Below, piece by piece: positions 1 to 8,297 of a DNA stretch of 64,000 bases. Position 1 is the stretch's first letter. Each line of letters starts with the position of its first letter. Source of the stretch: Herbaspirillum aquaticum. GTDB taxonomy: Bacteria > Pseudomonadota > Gammaproteobacteria > Burkholderiales > Burkholderiaceae_D. The notes beneath the pieces were generated by a model. The model was given only the letters and a program-made list of their open reading frames with translations, was not told the DNA's origin and did not search any database. Where the stretch lies: positions 124,001 through 188,000 of the forward strand of contig NZ_NJGV01000004.1 in the NCBI RefSeq assembly GCF_002213425.1. The letters run 5' to 3'. A program made the translations under genes and the position numbers.

Positions 1-152
1 GGCAATGGGTGCAAGAAGGCGCCAGCCTCTACGTCTGCGGCAGCCTGCAGGGCATGGCCGGCGGCGTGGCCCTGGCGCTGCAGGAGATTCTGGGCGAACA
101 CGTCCTGCAGGCGCTGGCCGAAGAAGGGCGTTACCGGCGCGACGTCTATTGA
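1..152 (+). CDS. C-terminal end of a flavoprotein oxidoreductase (sulfite reductase alpha/CysJ-like), partial
   Basis: Only the last 49 codons are inside the window, ending at TGA 150-152. The fragment contains YVCGSLQGMAGGV followed by an amphipathic helix, and ends GRYRRDVY. This is the usual NADP-binding C-terminus of the ferredoxin-NADP reductase fold in CysJ, PepSY-flavodoxin and cytochrome P450 reductase-type proteins. The terminal aromatic residue normally stacks on the FAD. The exact enzyme cannot be decided because the flavodoxin and FAD domains lie upstream of the window. Confidence 0.7.
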   Translation, partial: QWVQEGASLYVCGSLQGMAGGVALALQEILGEHVLQALAEEGRYRRDVY

Positions 153-292
153 GGCGATGACCGATGGTTGTGGTGGAGGACCCTGCCGCGTGGCCGGCAG
201 GATGCTTCATTGCGCCCTTGATTGGCGTGAATTTGCTTTTTCTCCCCGTTGCGCGAGAGAATGTCACGTCAAATCAATGAGATAAGAACAAC

Positions 293-1651
293 ATGAACAA
301 CATGAGCATATTCACCAGTCTGCTGCTGATCCTGCTCCTGGTCGTGGTCAGCGCCTTTCTTTCCTGCGCCGAGATCTCCATTGCCGCCTCGCGCAAGATC
401 CGTCTTGAGATGATGTCCAAGGAAGGCGTACACAACGCCGACCGTGTCCTCTCGCTGCAAGCCCAGCCGGGCAATTTCTTCACGGTGGTGCAGATCGGCC
501 TGAACGCCGTGGCCATCCTGGGCGGTGTGGTGGGCGAGCCGGCGCTCACGCCGCACATGCGCGAGATCGTCAGCACCTTCTACGTCGGCCCGATGCTGGA
601 AAACATCAGTTTCGCCATGTCCTTCCTGGTGGTGACGGCCTTCTTCATCCTCTTTGCCGACCTCATGCCCAAGCGCCTGGCCATGGCCGCCCCGGAGCGC
701 GCTGCGGTCGCCCTGGTGCAGCCCATGCTGCTGCTGGAAACGCTGTTCAGGCCGCTGGTGTGGTTCTTCAACAGTCTGTCGAAGTGGATCTTCACGCTGT
801 TTGGTCTGCCGCAGGTGCGCCAGGACGTGATCACCCCCAGCGAGATCCACGCCATGGTCGATGCGGGCGCGCAGGCCGGGGTGCTGCTGACGCAAGAGCA
901 TCACCTGATCGAGAACGTGTTCGAGCTGGAAAGCCGCTACGTGCCCTCGGCCATGACGCCGCGCGACAGCATCGTCTATTTCCTGCTGACCGACAGCGAA
1001 GACATGATCCGCCAGAAGATCATCGATCACCCGCATTCACGCTTCCTGGTCTGCGATGGCCACATCGACGCGGTGCTGGGCTATATCGACAGCAAGGATG
1101 TGCTGAAGCGCCTGCTCAAGGGTGAACAATTCTCCCTGGCCGACAAGGGCCTGGTGCATACGCCGCTGTCCATCCCCGACTCCCTGAACCTGTGGGAAGT
1201 GCTGGAACGCATGAAGGCCATGGATGAAGACCTGGCCATCGTGGTCAACGAATATGCCCTGGTCGTTGGCATCATCAGCATCACCGACGTGACCGGCGTC
1301 TTGATGGGCAACCTGCTGGCCATCACCGAGGAAGAGCAGCAGATCGTGCGGCGCGATGAGAACTCCTGGCTCATGGATGGCTTGACGCCCTTGAACGATG
1401 TCATGAACGAACTGGACATCGACGAATATCCCAACCCGGTGGGCTATGAGACCTTGTCGGGCTTCATCATGTACATGCTGCGCAAGATTCCGAAGAAGAC
1501 CGATTTCGTGCTCTTCTCGGATTTCAAGTTCGAGGTGGTGGACATCGAGGGCAATCGCATCAACCAGTTGCTGGTGACGCGCTTCAAGCAAGACAAATCG
1601 GAAAAATCGGACAAATCTGATAAGAAGGAGCCATCCGGCAAAACGGAATAG
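293..1651 (+). CDS. ytfL: Hemolysin C/CorC-family membrane protein with DUF21 and CBS domains (YtfL-like)
   Basis: 452 aa, the usual length for the YtfL (PaeA) group. The N-terminal DUF21 region (about residues 1-190) has hydrophobic helices near 6-25, 62-80 and 103-125, and carries the family phrases AEISIAASRKI and FFTVVQIGLNAVAILGG. A CBS pair follows (about 210-335), then a CorC_HlyC domain (about 350-435) and a lysine/aspartate-rich tail. In enterobacteria the family is linked to polyamine or divalent-cation export at the inner membrane; that role is inferred here by similarity. A second in-frame ATG lies three codons downstream, so the start could be 302. A strong terminator follows at 1822. 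Confidence 0.9.
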   Translation: MNNMSIFTSLLLILLLVVVSAFLSCAEISIAASRKIRLEMMSKEGVHNADRVLSLQAQPGNFFTVVQIGLNAVAILGGVVGEPALTPHMREIVSTFYVGPMLENISFAMSFLVVTAFFILFADLMPKRLAMAAPERAAVALVQPMLLLETLFRPLVWFFNSLSKWIFTLFGLPQVRQDVITPSEIHAMVDAGAQAGVLLTQEHHLIENVFELESRYVPSAMTPRDSIVYFLLTDSEDMIRQKIIDHPHSRFLVCDGHIDAVLGYIDSKDVLKRLLKGEQFSLADKGLVHTPLSIPDSLNLWEVLERMKAMDEDLAIVVNEYALVVGIISITDVTGVLMGNLLAITEEEQQIVRRDENSWLMDGLTPLNDVMNELDIDEYPNPVGYETLSGFIMYMLRKIPKKTDFVLFSDFKFEVVDIEGNRINQLLVTRFKQDKSEKSDKSDKKEPSGKTE

Positions 1652-1821
1652 TAGTCCAGCACAAATCAAAGCCGATTTTTCAGAGTTTTCCTATGCCCAT
1701 GGGCGCCATAAACCCGGATACTCCCGTCCAGTCGCTTGCTTGAAAGACTGGTACTCGGGGAAAGCAGGCGGCTGCAACACCTGTAGCAAAGTAGTAACCG
1801 TAGCAGAGGTAGTCGTGGGCT

Positions 1822-1852
1822 GGCCCGCATCCGCAAGGATGCGGGCCTTTTT
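1822..1852 (+). terminator. Rho-independent terminator
   Basis: A perfect 11-bp stem (GGCCCGCATCC pairing with GGATGCGGGCC) closes a GCAA tetraloop and is followed by five T. It lies 170 bp after the ytfL-like gene and before the DUF1289 gene. Confidence 0.85.
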
Positions 1853-1915
1853 CATGGGGCGCGGCGCCAGCAGGCTTTCCGGCATTGCAGTACAGTCAGC
1901 ACTGGTTGAACATGA

Positions 1916-2110
1916 ATGAAGTGGAATCCGGAAGTGGCAAAAGACGTCAAGAGCCCCTGTGTCTCGCTGTGCAAGCTCAAGCACGAAGTCTGTACCGGCT
2001 GCGGCCGCACCCGGGATGAAATCAAGGATTGGAAATCGATGAAGCGCAAGGAGCAGCTCCACACCGTGGAGCTGGCCGCCAAGCGCATGAAGGCATTGAA
2101 GAAGAAGTAG
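1916..2110 (+). CDS. DUF1289 domain-containing small protein
   Basis: 64 aa. It has the DUF1289 pattern of closely spaced cysteines, SPCVSLCKL then CTGCGRT, followed by a D-W pair and a very basic C-terminus. The family is widespread in proteobacteria and probably binds a metal through the four cysteines, but its function is unknown. The ATG at 1916 is in frame; another ATG four bases upstream is out of frame. The gene converges on the TM2 gene. Confidence 0.85.
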   Translation: MKWNPEVAKDVKSPCVSLCKLKHEVCTGCGRTRDEIKDWKSMKRKEQLHTVELAAKRMKALKKK

Positions 2111-2136
2111 GGCAGCCGGGCAGGCTGCCGGCGGGA

Positions 2137-2547
2137 TCAGGCGCGTGCGCCGTGATTGCGTTCGGAGACCTGGGCGTTGAGCGTCCAGAAGTCGTAGAGC
2201 ACGCCCAGCAGGAAGAAGCCGCCGGTGAAGAAGTAGACGATGCCGGTGATCCACTTGCCGATGTACATCCGATGGACGCCGAAGATGCCCAGGAAGGTCA
2301 GCAGCAGCCAGGCCACCGAATAATTGATCTCGCCAGCCACGAAGCGGCGGTCGGCTTCGCGGTCCATGGACGGGATCAGGAACAGGTCGACGATCCAGCC
2401 GATGCCCAGCAGGCCCAGCGTAAAGAACCAGATCGTGCCGGTGACGGGTTTGCCGTAGTAGAAGCGGTGCGCGCCGAGAAATCCGAAGATCCAGAGCAGA
2501 TAGCCCAGGGTTTTGCTGTGGGTGTTGTTGTTGATGTTGTTGTTCAT
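2137..2547 (-). CDS. TM2 domain-containing membrane protein
   Basis: 136 aa from the ATG at 2547, which has a GGAG ribosome site in front; a longer frame to 2637 lacks such support. The start is an asparagine-rich segment (MNNNINNN). Two TM2-like repeats follow, each with a G-x-H-R-F/M-Y-x-G-K motif (GAHRFYYGKPVTG and GVHRMYIGKWITG) ahead of a hydrophobic hairpin. The product is an inner-membrane protein of unknown role. The doubled TM2 unit is clear; no function is claimed. Confidence 0.85.
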   Translation of the reverse strand: MNNNINNNTHSKTLGYLLWIFGFLGAHRFYYGKPVTGTIWFFTLGLLGIGWIVDLFLIPSMDREADRRFVAGEINYSVAWLLLTFLGIFGVHRMYIGKWITGIVYFFTGGFFLLGVLYDFWTLNAQVSERNHGARA

Positions 2548-2836
2548 CCAGGCTCCAAATGAGGGTGAGGCAGGAAATACGGTGATATGAAGATTGTTGC
2601 GCACGATCAGCCGTGCTGCATTGTGACATGGGCACATCCGTAAAGTGCCCTTTGCGCAGGGTGAAGCAACTTGTCAGAGGGCGGCTGCTTGTCGGCCAAA
2701 GTCTTCACATCGTTGTGGCAATCCGACGGCTTGCCCGCAAGAAAAGGCCAACTGGTATAAACTGTTCCCCTTCAGGAGGCCGTGAAACGAAGAGCCTCCC
2801 TGGAATTTCGCCACTGTCATCCGCCTTGTTGCCCCG

Positions 2837-4228
2837 TTGCCTACCGTGCGACCCTCGCTGCTCATTCCGCTCATTGTCGGCTGTGCGCTGTTCATGGAAA
2901 ACATGGACGCCACCGTGCTGGCCACCTCGCTCCCCGCGCTTGCACGGGATCTCAACCAGGACCCGATCACCCTGAAACTGGCCATGACCGCCTATGTCGC
3001 GGCGCTGGGCGTGTTCATCCCGATCTCGGGCTGGATGGCCGACAAGCTGGGCGCGCGCAAGGTGTTCAGCTGGGCCATGATCGTCTTCATGACCGGCTCC
3101 ATCCTGTGTGCCGTCTCGGGTTCCCTGGTGACCTTCGTGGCGGCGCGCTTCCTGCAGGGCATCGGCGGGGCCATGATGGTGCCGGTGGGGCGGGTCATCA
3201 TCGCCCGTTCGGTGGACAAATCCGAGCTGGTCAAGGCGGTCAGCTACCTCACCCTGCCGGCGCTCTTGGGGCCGGTGGTCGGGCCACTCCTGGGCGGCTT
3301 CCTCACGACCTATTTCCATTGGCGCTGGGTGTTCCTGATCAACATCCCGTTCTGCTTCCTGGGCCTGTACCTGTCGCATCGCTTCATCCAGAATTTCAAG
3401 GAAGACGATCCGGCACCACTCGATGTGAAGGGTTTTGTACTCACCTCGGTGGGGGCGGCCATGATCATGCTGGGTCTGTCGCTCTTCGGCAGCCACCTGG
3501 TCGATGGCGCCACGCCGGTGGCCATGTGTTCCATCGGTGCCGTCGCGCTGGTGATGTACTACCGCCATTCCACCCAGATCCCGTATCCGCTGCTGGACTT
3601 TCGCCTGCTGCGCATCCCCACGCTGCATGCCAGCGTGGTGGGTGGCTCGCTGTTTCGCATCGGCTTGGGTGCGGTGCCGTTCCTGCTGCCGCTGGCCTTG
3701 CAGGAAGGGCTGGGCATGACCGCCTTCCAGGCGGGCAGCATCACCTGTGCTTCGGCATTCGGTTCGCTCTTCATTCGCTTGCTGGCCAGCCGGGTGCTGC
3801 GTCGTTATGGCTTCCGTACCGTGCTGATGGTCAATGCGGTGTTTGCCGGCATCGCGCTGGCGGCTTACGGCATCTTCAGCATGCATACGCCTTATCTGCT
3901 CATCGTCACCATCGTGTTGATGGGTGGCGTGTTCCCGGCGCTGCAATTCACCTGCCTCAACTCGATCGCCTATGCTGACATCGACAGCCGCGACGCCGGC
4001 CGCGTCACCAGCCTGGCCAGCGTCATCCAGCAAGTCTCGCTGGGCCTGGGCGTGACGGTGGCCGGGATCGTGCTGCAACTGTCGAACCACCTGCAGGGCC
4101 ATGCCACCATCGTCGAGGCTGATTTCTGGCCAGCCTTCCTGGTCATCGGCCTGTTCTCGGTGGCTTCGGTGCCGATCAGCGGCAGGCTGCCGCACAACGC
4201 CGGGCTGGAGCTGTCGCGCGGGAAGTGA
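2837..4228 (+). CDS. MFS transporter, DHA2/EmrB-like drug-efflux type
   Basis: 463 aa with about 12-14 hydrophobic helices. The first helix has the DHA2 signature FMENMDATVLATSLP. Motif A is GWMADKLGARKVF in the loop after helix 2, and GPVVGPLLGG is the antiporter motif C of helix 5. Proton-driven export of small toxic compounds is expected for the family; the substrate is unknown. The start appears to be TTG at 2837, since no upstream ATG fits the family's N-terminus. It is transcribed away from the TM2 gene with about 290 bp between them. Confidence 0.88.
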   Translation: MPTVRPSLLIPLIVGCALFMENMDATVLATSLPALARDLNQDPITLKLAMTAYVAALGVFIPISGWMADKLGARKVFSWAMIVFMTGSILCAVSGSLVTFVAARFLQGIGGAMMVPVGRVIIARSVDKSELVKAVSYLTLPALLGPVVGPLLGGFLTTYFHWRWVFLINIPFCFLGLYLSHRFIQNFKEDDPAPLDVKGFVLTSVGAAMIMLGLSLFGSHLVDGATPVAMCSIGAVALVMYYRHSTQIPYPLLDFRLLRIPTLHASVVGGSLFRIGLGAVPFLLPLALQEGLGMTAFQAGSITCASAFGSLFIRLLASRVLRRYGFRTVLMVNAVFAGIALAAYGIFSMHTPYLLIVTIVLMGGVFPALQFTCLNSIAYADIDSRDAGRVTSLASVIQQVSLGLGVTVAGIVLQLSNHLQGHATIVEADFWPAFLVIGLFSVASVPISGRLPHNAGLELSRGK

Positions 4229-4285
4229 GCGTGGGCAGCGGGCCGGGCTGCTATCATCCCGGCATCCTGAACCCTGGAGTCGCGC

Positions 4286-5002
4286 ATGTCCGTTTCCCCG
4301 TTCCCCATGTCCCCCGTTTTCGCACTGCGCCGCACGTTGGCGGCCAGTCTCTTGTTGGCCTCTTGCGGCGCCTTCGCCTTTTCACTCTCCGACCTCAGCA
4401 ACCAGGACGCTACCGCCGGCCTGAAGGCCGCGCTGGAGAAGGGCGCCAATACCGCCGTGGCCAACCTGGGGCGGCCCAATGGCTTCCTCGGCAATGACAA
4501 GGTCAAGATCCAGTTGCCCGGTGCCCTGGAGCAGGCCATGCCGCTCTTGCGCATGACCGGCATGGGCGGCCAGGTCGATGGCCTGGTGGCCGACATGAAC
4601 CACGCCGCCGAGGCGGCCGTGCCGATGGCCAAGCCGCTGCTGGTCAATGCGGTCAAGTCGATGTCGGTCGCCGATGCCAAGAACATCCTGGCCGGCGGCG
4701 ATACTTCCGTCACCGACTTCTTCCGCCAGAAAACCTCGGGCGAACTGGCCGTGAAGTTCCTGCCCATCGTCAAGCAGATCACCGACAAGAATGGCCTCTC
4801 CGGACGCTACAACGCCGTCATGGGCCAGGTCGCCAAATCCGGGCTGGTGAGCGCAGAGCAGGGCACCGTGGAAGGCTATGTCACCCAGCGTGCGCTCGAT
4901 GGCCTGTTCCTGATGATCGGCGAGGAAGAAAAAGCCATCCGCAAGGATCCGGTCGGCACCGGCAGCGCCATTCTCGGCAAGGTGTTTGGCGCCATGCGCT
5001 GA
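4286..5002 (+). CDS. DUF4197 domain-containing exported protein
   Basis: 238 aa with a signal peptide ending near ASCGAFAFS (about residue 32). The mature part is the DUF4197 fold: GLKAALEKGANTAV at the start, then alternating helices, a VTDFFRQKT segment and a C-terminal ALDGLFLMIGEEEKAIRKDP. The family is periplasmic or lipoprotein-like and uncharacterised. A TATCAT element at about 4250 could serve as its -10. It is the last high-GC gene before the AT-rich island. Confidence 0.88.
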   Translation: MSVSPFPMSPVFALRRTLAASLLLASCGAFAFSLSDLSNQDATAGLKAALEKGANTAVANLGRPNGFLGNDKVKIQLPGALEQAMPLLRMTGMGGQVDGLVADMNHAAEAAVPMAKPLLVNAVKSMSVADAKNILAGGDTSVTDFFRQKTSGELAVKFLPIVKQITDKNGLSGRYNAVMGQVAKSGLVSAEQGTVEGYVTQRALDGLFLMIGEEEKAIRKDPVGTGSAILGKVFGAMR

Positions 5003-5057
5003 CAGCGCTCCTGGTCGGGGTCGATAGCTTGATATTTGCCATCGATTTCTGGGTGAT

Positions 5058-5768
5058 TCAAACCGCCCGAGCCTTTATCAAAATAAACCTGGGGAGGCGA
5101 AAGCCTCGTCCTGTAAGTTCTGTGACTTCCTCGATATGAAAGCTACTTGCGAGAAGGGTTGAGAGATATTGATCAAGCGGGTGATGGAAGTGAGTGGTCA
5201 TCATATTGCTGTTCTCACTCTGGATTTTGAAATCGCCTTCGACGGCAAATGATTTCTGATAGTTGAAGCGTGGATCGGAAGCATATCCCCAATATAGTGG
5301 CCAAAAGCATGGATGAGGGATGGTAAAAATAAACAATGCATTCCTTTTTAAGATTTTTCGTGATGCAGAAATAAAAGATTGCAGCTCAGGGGAGCTGCTT
5401 GCCGCCATGTTGGAAATGGCGAGATCAAATTTTTTACTCTTTTTTGAAAAGGTTTCTACAGCCTCCGGAATATATCTAATGCGTTCGTCCTTATTGTTGA
5501 TTTTTCCAATGCAGATTGACTCATGACTTGGATCAATGCCCACGATTACTTCGGCGTATTGTGCTGCGCGTCGGGTCAGCCAGCCAGTGCCACATCCAAT
5601 GTCAACTAATGATCGAACTCTGGGTAAAGTATTTAGAATTGCGGGAGCAAGAACGAAATTTGCGCTGTGATCCTTGCCGGTCCGAACTTGCTCGTCTCTA
5701 ATTGCTGCAATGGAGTCCCATTCACGGACGATTCTTGACAAGCTTTTGGTTTTTCGTAAGTTGATCAT
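5058..5768 (-). CDS. Class I SAM-dependent methyltransferase
   Basis: 236 aa. The SAM-binding motif I is VDIGCGTGW (residues 55-63). The acidic end of strand 2 is GIDPS (about 77-81), and motif IV-like LAISNMAASSS follows a helix. The sequence FTIPHPCFWPLYWG after strand 5 resembles small-molecule or ubiquinone/biotin-type methyltransferases, but the substrate cannot be read. The start codon overlaps the stop of the upstream membrane-protein gene by 4 bp (5765-5768), so the two are probably translated together. The AT-rich codon use differs from the flanking genome. Confidence 0.85.
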   Translation of the reverse strand: MINLRKTKSLSRIVREWDSIAAIRDEQVRTGKDHSANFVLAPAILNTLPRVRSLVDIGCGTGWLTRRAAQYAEVIVGIDPSHESICIGKINNKDERIRYIPEAVETFSKKSKKFDLAISNMAASSSPELQSFISASRKILKRNALFIFTIPHPCFWPLYWGYASDPRFNYQKSFAVEGDFKIQSENSNMMTTHFHHPLDQYLSTLLASSFHIEEVTELTGRGFRLPRFILIKARAV

Positions 5769-6358
5769 TTGAATTTTTTTATGGTCCGGACCAAATCGAG
5801 AGCCAAAGCGTAAGTTGGATGAGATGAATCTAGTTCCTCAATTACATGTGGCTCGTTTGGCTTCTTGCTGCCTATGGCGACGTAAGAAGATGTTGCATTA
5901 CCTGCATTTACGATTGTGAATCTGGTAAGTGGATCAAAACCAAATGATCCGTATTCGATTATCGTTGCACCGGCTTTTGCCAGCCTTTGTAAGTCTGGGG
6001 TGGTCTTGTGCACGAAGAACGTTATCTCTCCATTTTTGGATTTTTCTTCCAAAAGGGGCCATATAAGGTCATCGGAAATCCAGCTCGCATCGCGAGAGCA
6101 AATTTCACAAAAGCCGCTCTTTTTTAGCATGGAATGCATATATTTATTGATGGCAATATTGTCCGAATATTTTTTCACTCCTCGTCGGCGGGCTTCGCGA
6201 ATATCAAAAAATGCTGCCCCAGTGAAGATGATTAAAATTACGACTAGGACAAATATTTGCAGAGGAGATAAATTATCTTTGTAGGGATAAAGGGTGAAAA
6301 ATAGACCGATGAGTGAAGCGGCCGCAGCCAACCAGTTTAAAAATGCTCTCATTAACAA
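5765..6358 (-). CDS. Two-helix membrane protein with possible degenerate PLD-like domain
   Basis: 197 aa. Two transmembrane helices (about residues 7-26 and 33-51) are followed by a basic segment and a cytosolic domain of about 140 residues. That domain contains SRDASWISDD (88-97), an HK pair (117-118), AGATIIEYG and TRFTIVN (145-151). This layout recalls a one-lobe PLD-like domain seen in unannotated bacterial proteins, but the canonical HxKx4D motif is absent. The assignment is from memory and weak. It overlaps the methyltransferase by 4 bp. The cysteines at 84 and 87 form a CxxC in place of a hydrophobic stretch. Confidence 0.6.
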   Translation of the reverse strand: MLMRAFLNWLAAAASLIGLFFTLYPYKDNLSPLQIFVLVVILIIFTGAAFFDIREARRRGVKKYSDNIAINKYMHSMLKKSGFCEICSRDASWISDDLIWPLLEEKSKNGEITFFVHKTTPDLQRLAKAGATIIEYGSFGFDPLTRFTIVNAGNATSSYVAIGSKKPNEPHVIEELDSSHPTYALALDLVRTIKKFK

Positions 6359-6497
6359 CCTCCCCTGATTTTTTTTTCGAATTATTTTCTAACTGAAATT
6401 ATTTAATTAATTAGATTTCTAGAAGGTCCTCTCCTAGCAAATCTGATTTTCCCTGAATTCACTTCTATTGCGCTGGTAATGATTATGTAATTGAAAA

Positions 6498-7439
6498 TCA
6501 CGAATTTCTGTTCGTTATTCCGAAAGGGATATGCACTGAAGGTGCGACTTGAGCAACTGATGTTAAGTGGCCGGATTGGTCGTCGAAAAAGATGTGTGGC
6601 CGCAAAACTCCAAGTACTTTACCTTTCTCTATCCCTCCGAGGAAAAATGCATCGTTCGCCATGACCCCCCAACTTTTTAGAGTATTCAGCGCCCTTTCGT
6701 GAGAGGGAGCATTGCGAGCGGTAACGATAGACACCCGAAGACGGTTTTCGTACCTTGGATCGCTCCTCTTGCGGTTCTCTTCTACAGACTGGATCGTCGA
6801 TATCCTAATCAGAAATTCCTTAAGAGGGCCGGGATTGTGAGGCTGCATAACATTCAGCGTCTCGTGACTATGAAATTTCTGTAGATCTCTGGTTTCTTGC
6901 ATCACGGTTTCGGATTCGTCATCGGCTAGTACACCGTCGAAGTCAAATGCGATCCTCAGTCCATCATCATCATCATCATCGACGACCGATGATTTCATCG
7001 CATGACCAGCAGGTAGATTTAGCTTAATTGCAGCATCGATGTCTGACCGATTCCCAGAAAGGAAAAGGGATATATTGAGTGCGGGAATATACTCATATGG
7101 ACTTTGGCCTTGCATGAAAATCGCACGCGTGATGCCGAGCTCATAGTGCGCAATTGTCCTCATAACTCTTAGGCCAGTGTCCGGATCGTTCTTCGAAAGA
7201 AGAACTACTTCCACCAGAGGATCATTAATTGGGTCGCTGCTTAGATCGTTGAGGGACAGTAACCGTCTTATAAAAGAAAAAGCGATTCCCTTTGGTAGCG
7301 GGTTATTTAAATTCGATTCTTGAAAGATTCTGTATTGTTCCTCTCCTTTTTCTCTGAAAACGGAATCAGATTCGGTCAGATCAAACATCGCACTTGAGGC
7401 AACTCCGATTACAAGTCGCTTATTTAGGTCATAAGGCAT
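6498..7439 (-). CDS. 5'-nucleotidase (cytosolic NT5C1A-like family)
   Basis: 313 aa from ATG 7439, where the family's conserved start MPYDLNKRLVIGVASS begins; a longer frame reaches TTG 7499 but adds no family sequence. Recognisable blocks are FDLTESD, AFSFIRRLLSLN, NDPDTGLRVMRT (about 84-95), the HAD-like AFDFDGVLADD (165-175), VSIVTARNAP, and HIFFDDQ near the end. The family dephosphorylates nucleoside monophosphates in the cytosol. A run of six aspartates (154-159) just before the catalytic block is coded by a CAT/ATG trinucleotide repeat. Codon use is AT-rich like the two genes downstream, 139 bp away. Confidence 0.88.
   Translation of the reverse strand: MPYDLNKRLVIGVASSAMFDLTESDSVFREKGEEQYRIFQESNLNNPLPKGIAFSFIRRLLSLNDLSSDPINDPLVEVVLLSKNDPDTGLRVMRTIAHYELGITRAIFMQGQSPYEYIPALNISLFLSGNRSDIDAAIKLNLPAGHAMKSSVVDDDDDDGLRIAFDFDGVLADDESETVMQETRDLQKFHSHETLNVMQPHNPGPLKEFLIRISTIQSVEENRKRSDPRYENRLRVSIVTARNAPSHERALNTLKSWGVMANDAFFLGGIEKGKVLGVLRPHIFFDDQSGHLTSVAQVAPSVHIPFGITNRNS
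6962..6980. repeat. Trinucleotide microsatellite inside the 5'-nucleotidase gene
   Basis: Six uninterrupted CAT units (read on the + strand) encode the central aspartate run of the nucleotidase, at its interdomain position. Confidence 0.8.
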
Positions 7440-7740
7440 ATATATGATTTCTAGGGTAGACGCCACTAGCCAAGAATTGTGTCTTCTCGTCGCCCCCAAG
7501 CGACGAGATTGTCAAGAAATAGTAACTCGAAAGGAAATATTTTTGTTTCGTTCGTGAGTTTGGGAAGGCGTTGCCCATTCCGGATCTCAATGCGTGGCTC
7601 TTTGAATAGAGGAAAAGGTTAAGTTGGGGACTCTATAGAATCGGTCTTATAGCGGCATAGCACGGAACCGATAAGTGAACCATTGAGCGGGAATCCGAAT
7701 TTTAGTGAGCAGGCATCAATTCCGCATTTTTAAAAAATTT

Positions 7741-7775
7741 CGCCGGTCTCGACAAGAGGTCCGGCGATTTTTTTT
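7741..7775 (+). terminator. Rho-independent terminator at the island edge
   Basis: CGCCGG pairs with CCGGCG around a 14-nt loop, and eight T follow. No plus-strand gene is immediately upstream, so it may end an unseen transcript or be left over from the inserted DNA. Confidence 0.65.
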
Positions 7776-7797
7776 GCTTCATGTTGCTCAATAGTCA

Positions 7798-7882
7798 AGC
7801 TCGGCGGGAGCCGCTTGTGGCAAGGGATAGCGCCGAGCTGGCGGTTTTCAGGATGACCGCTTTTAACGACATATTGACCGCC
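7798..7882 (+). promoter_or_regulatory. Cluster of alternative hairpins, possible leader RNA
   Basis: AGCTCGGCG (7798-7806) pairs perfectly with CGCCGAGCT (7831-7839). Immediately after, GGCGGT (7840-7845) can pair either with ACCGC (7856-7860), which is followed by TTTT like a terminator, or with ACCGCC (7877-7882). Mutually exclusive stems of this sort occur in attenuators. It lies more than 400 bp before the ABC operon, and no known riboswitch class was recognised. Confidence 0.3.
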
Positions 7883-8297
7883 GTTCGGAACTTTTAAAAG
7901 TGCTTCAGATCTGTAAGTTATCGATTCACATTGCTACATTGCTGGACAGCATTAAGCGATTGCTTTAAACTATCGTTTCTTCGCGCCATCTTGGTCGCGA
8001 GATCACTTGTTCAACAACGACTCTTAGCAGTGTCCGATCCGCAGTGTGCGGGTTGTCCGAATTTCCGGCTGGCAGCGCGAACGCCCTCCCGTTCTCCACG
8101 GTGAACCGTTCCCATCCCTGTCCGGTGTGCACTATGCCGAGGCTGGCTTCATCGCTTCGGTTTCATCGCTGCCCTTGTAGCTTTCGGTTCGCATCCAAAC
8201 GATACGCCCAACGGGGCAAGCGAACCTCTTAAAACTTGATCCCAGAAACCCGTCGTCGCGGCGTCATGTCGCCTCGGCTATACCAACAGGGGGTAAC

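Larger units (their letters stand above)
5050..7780. other. AT-rich accessory island of three minus-strand genes
   Basis: By eye the GC content falls from over 60% in the flanks to roughly 30-48% here, and codon use changes (many AAA, ATT, TTT). It carries a 5'-nucleotidase, a membrane protein and a methyltransferase, all on the minus strand. It ends near a strong hairpin terminator at 7741. No integrase, transposase, tRNA or obvious direct repeat was seen at either edge, so transfer is inferred from composition only. Confidence 0.7.
7440..8297. other. Long non-coding stretch between the island and the ABC operon
   Basis: About 860 bp with no convincing gene. The left third is AT-rich like the island. 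It holds a terminator (7741-7775) and a set of inverted repeats (7798-7882). From about 8040 the composition becomes GC-rich again. A 62-codon open frame at 8044-8232 has no recognisable features. The last bases before 8298 contain a GGGGGT ribosome site. Confidence 0.6.

Noticed and set aside
8044..8232. 62-codon frame before the ABC operon
   Set aside because: No ribosome site, no conserved features, and odd composition; kept as non-coding.
5003..8297. Prophage or integrative element around the AT-rich island
   Set aside because: No integrase, phage structural gene, tRNA target or flanking direct repeat was found.
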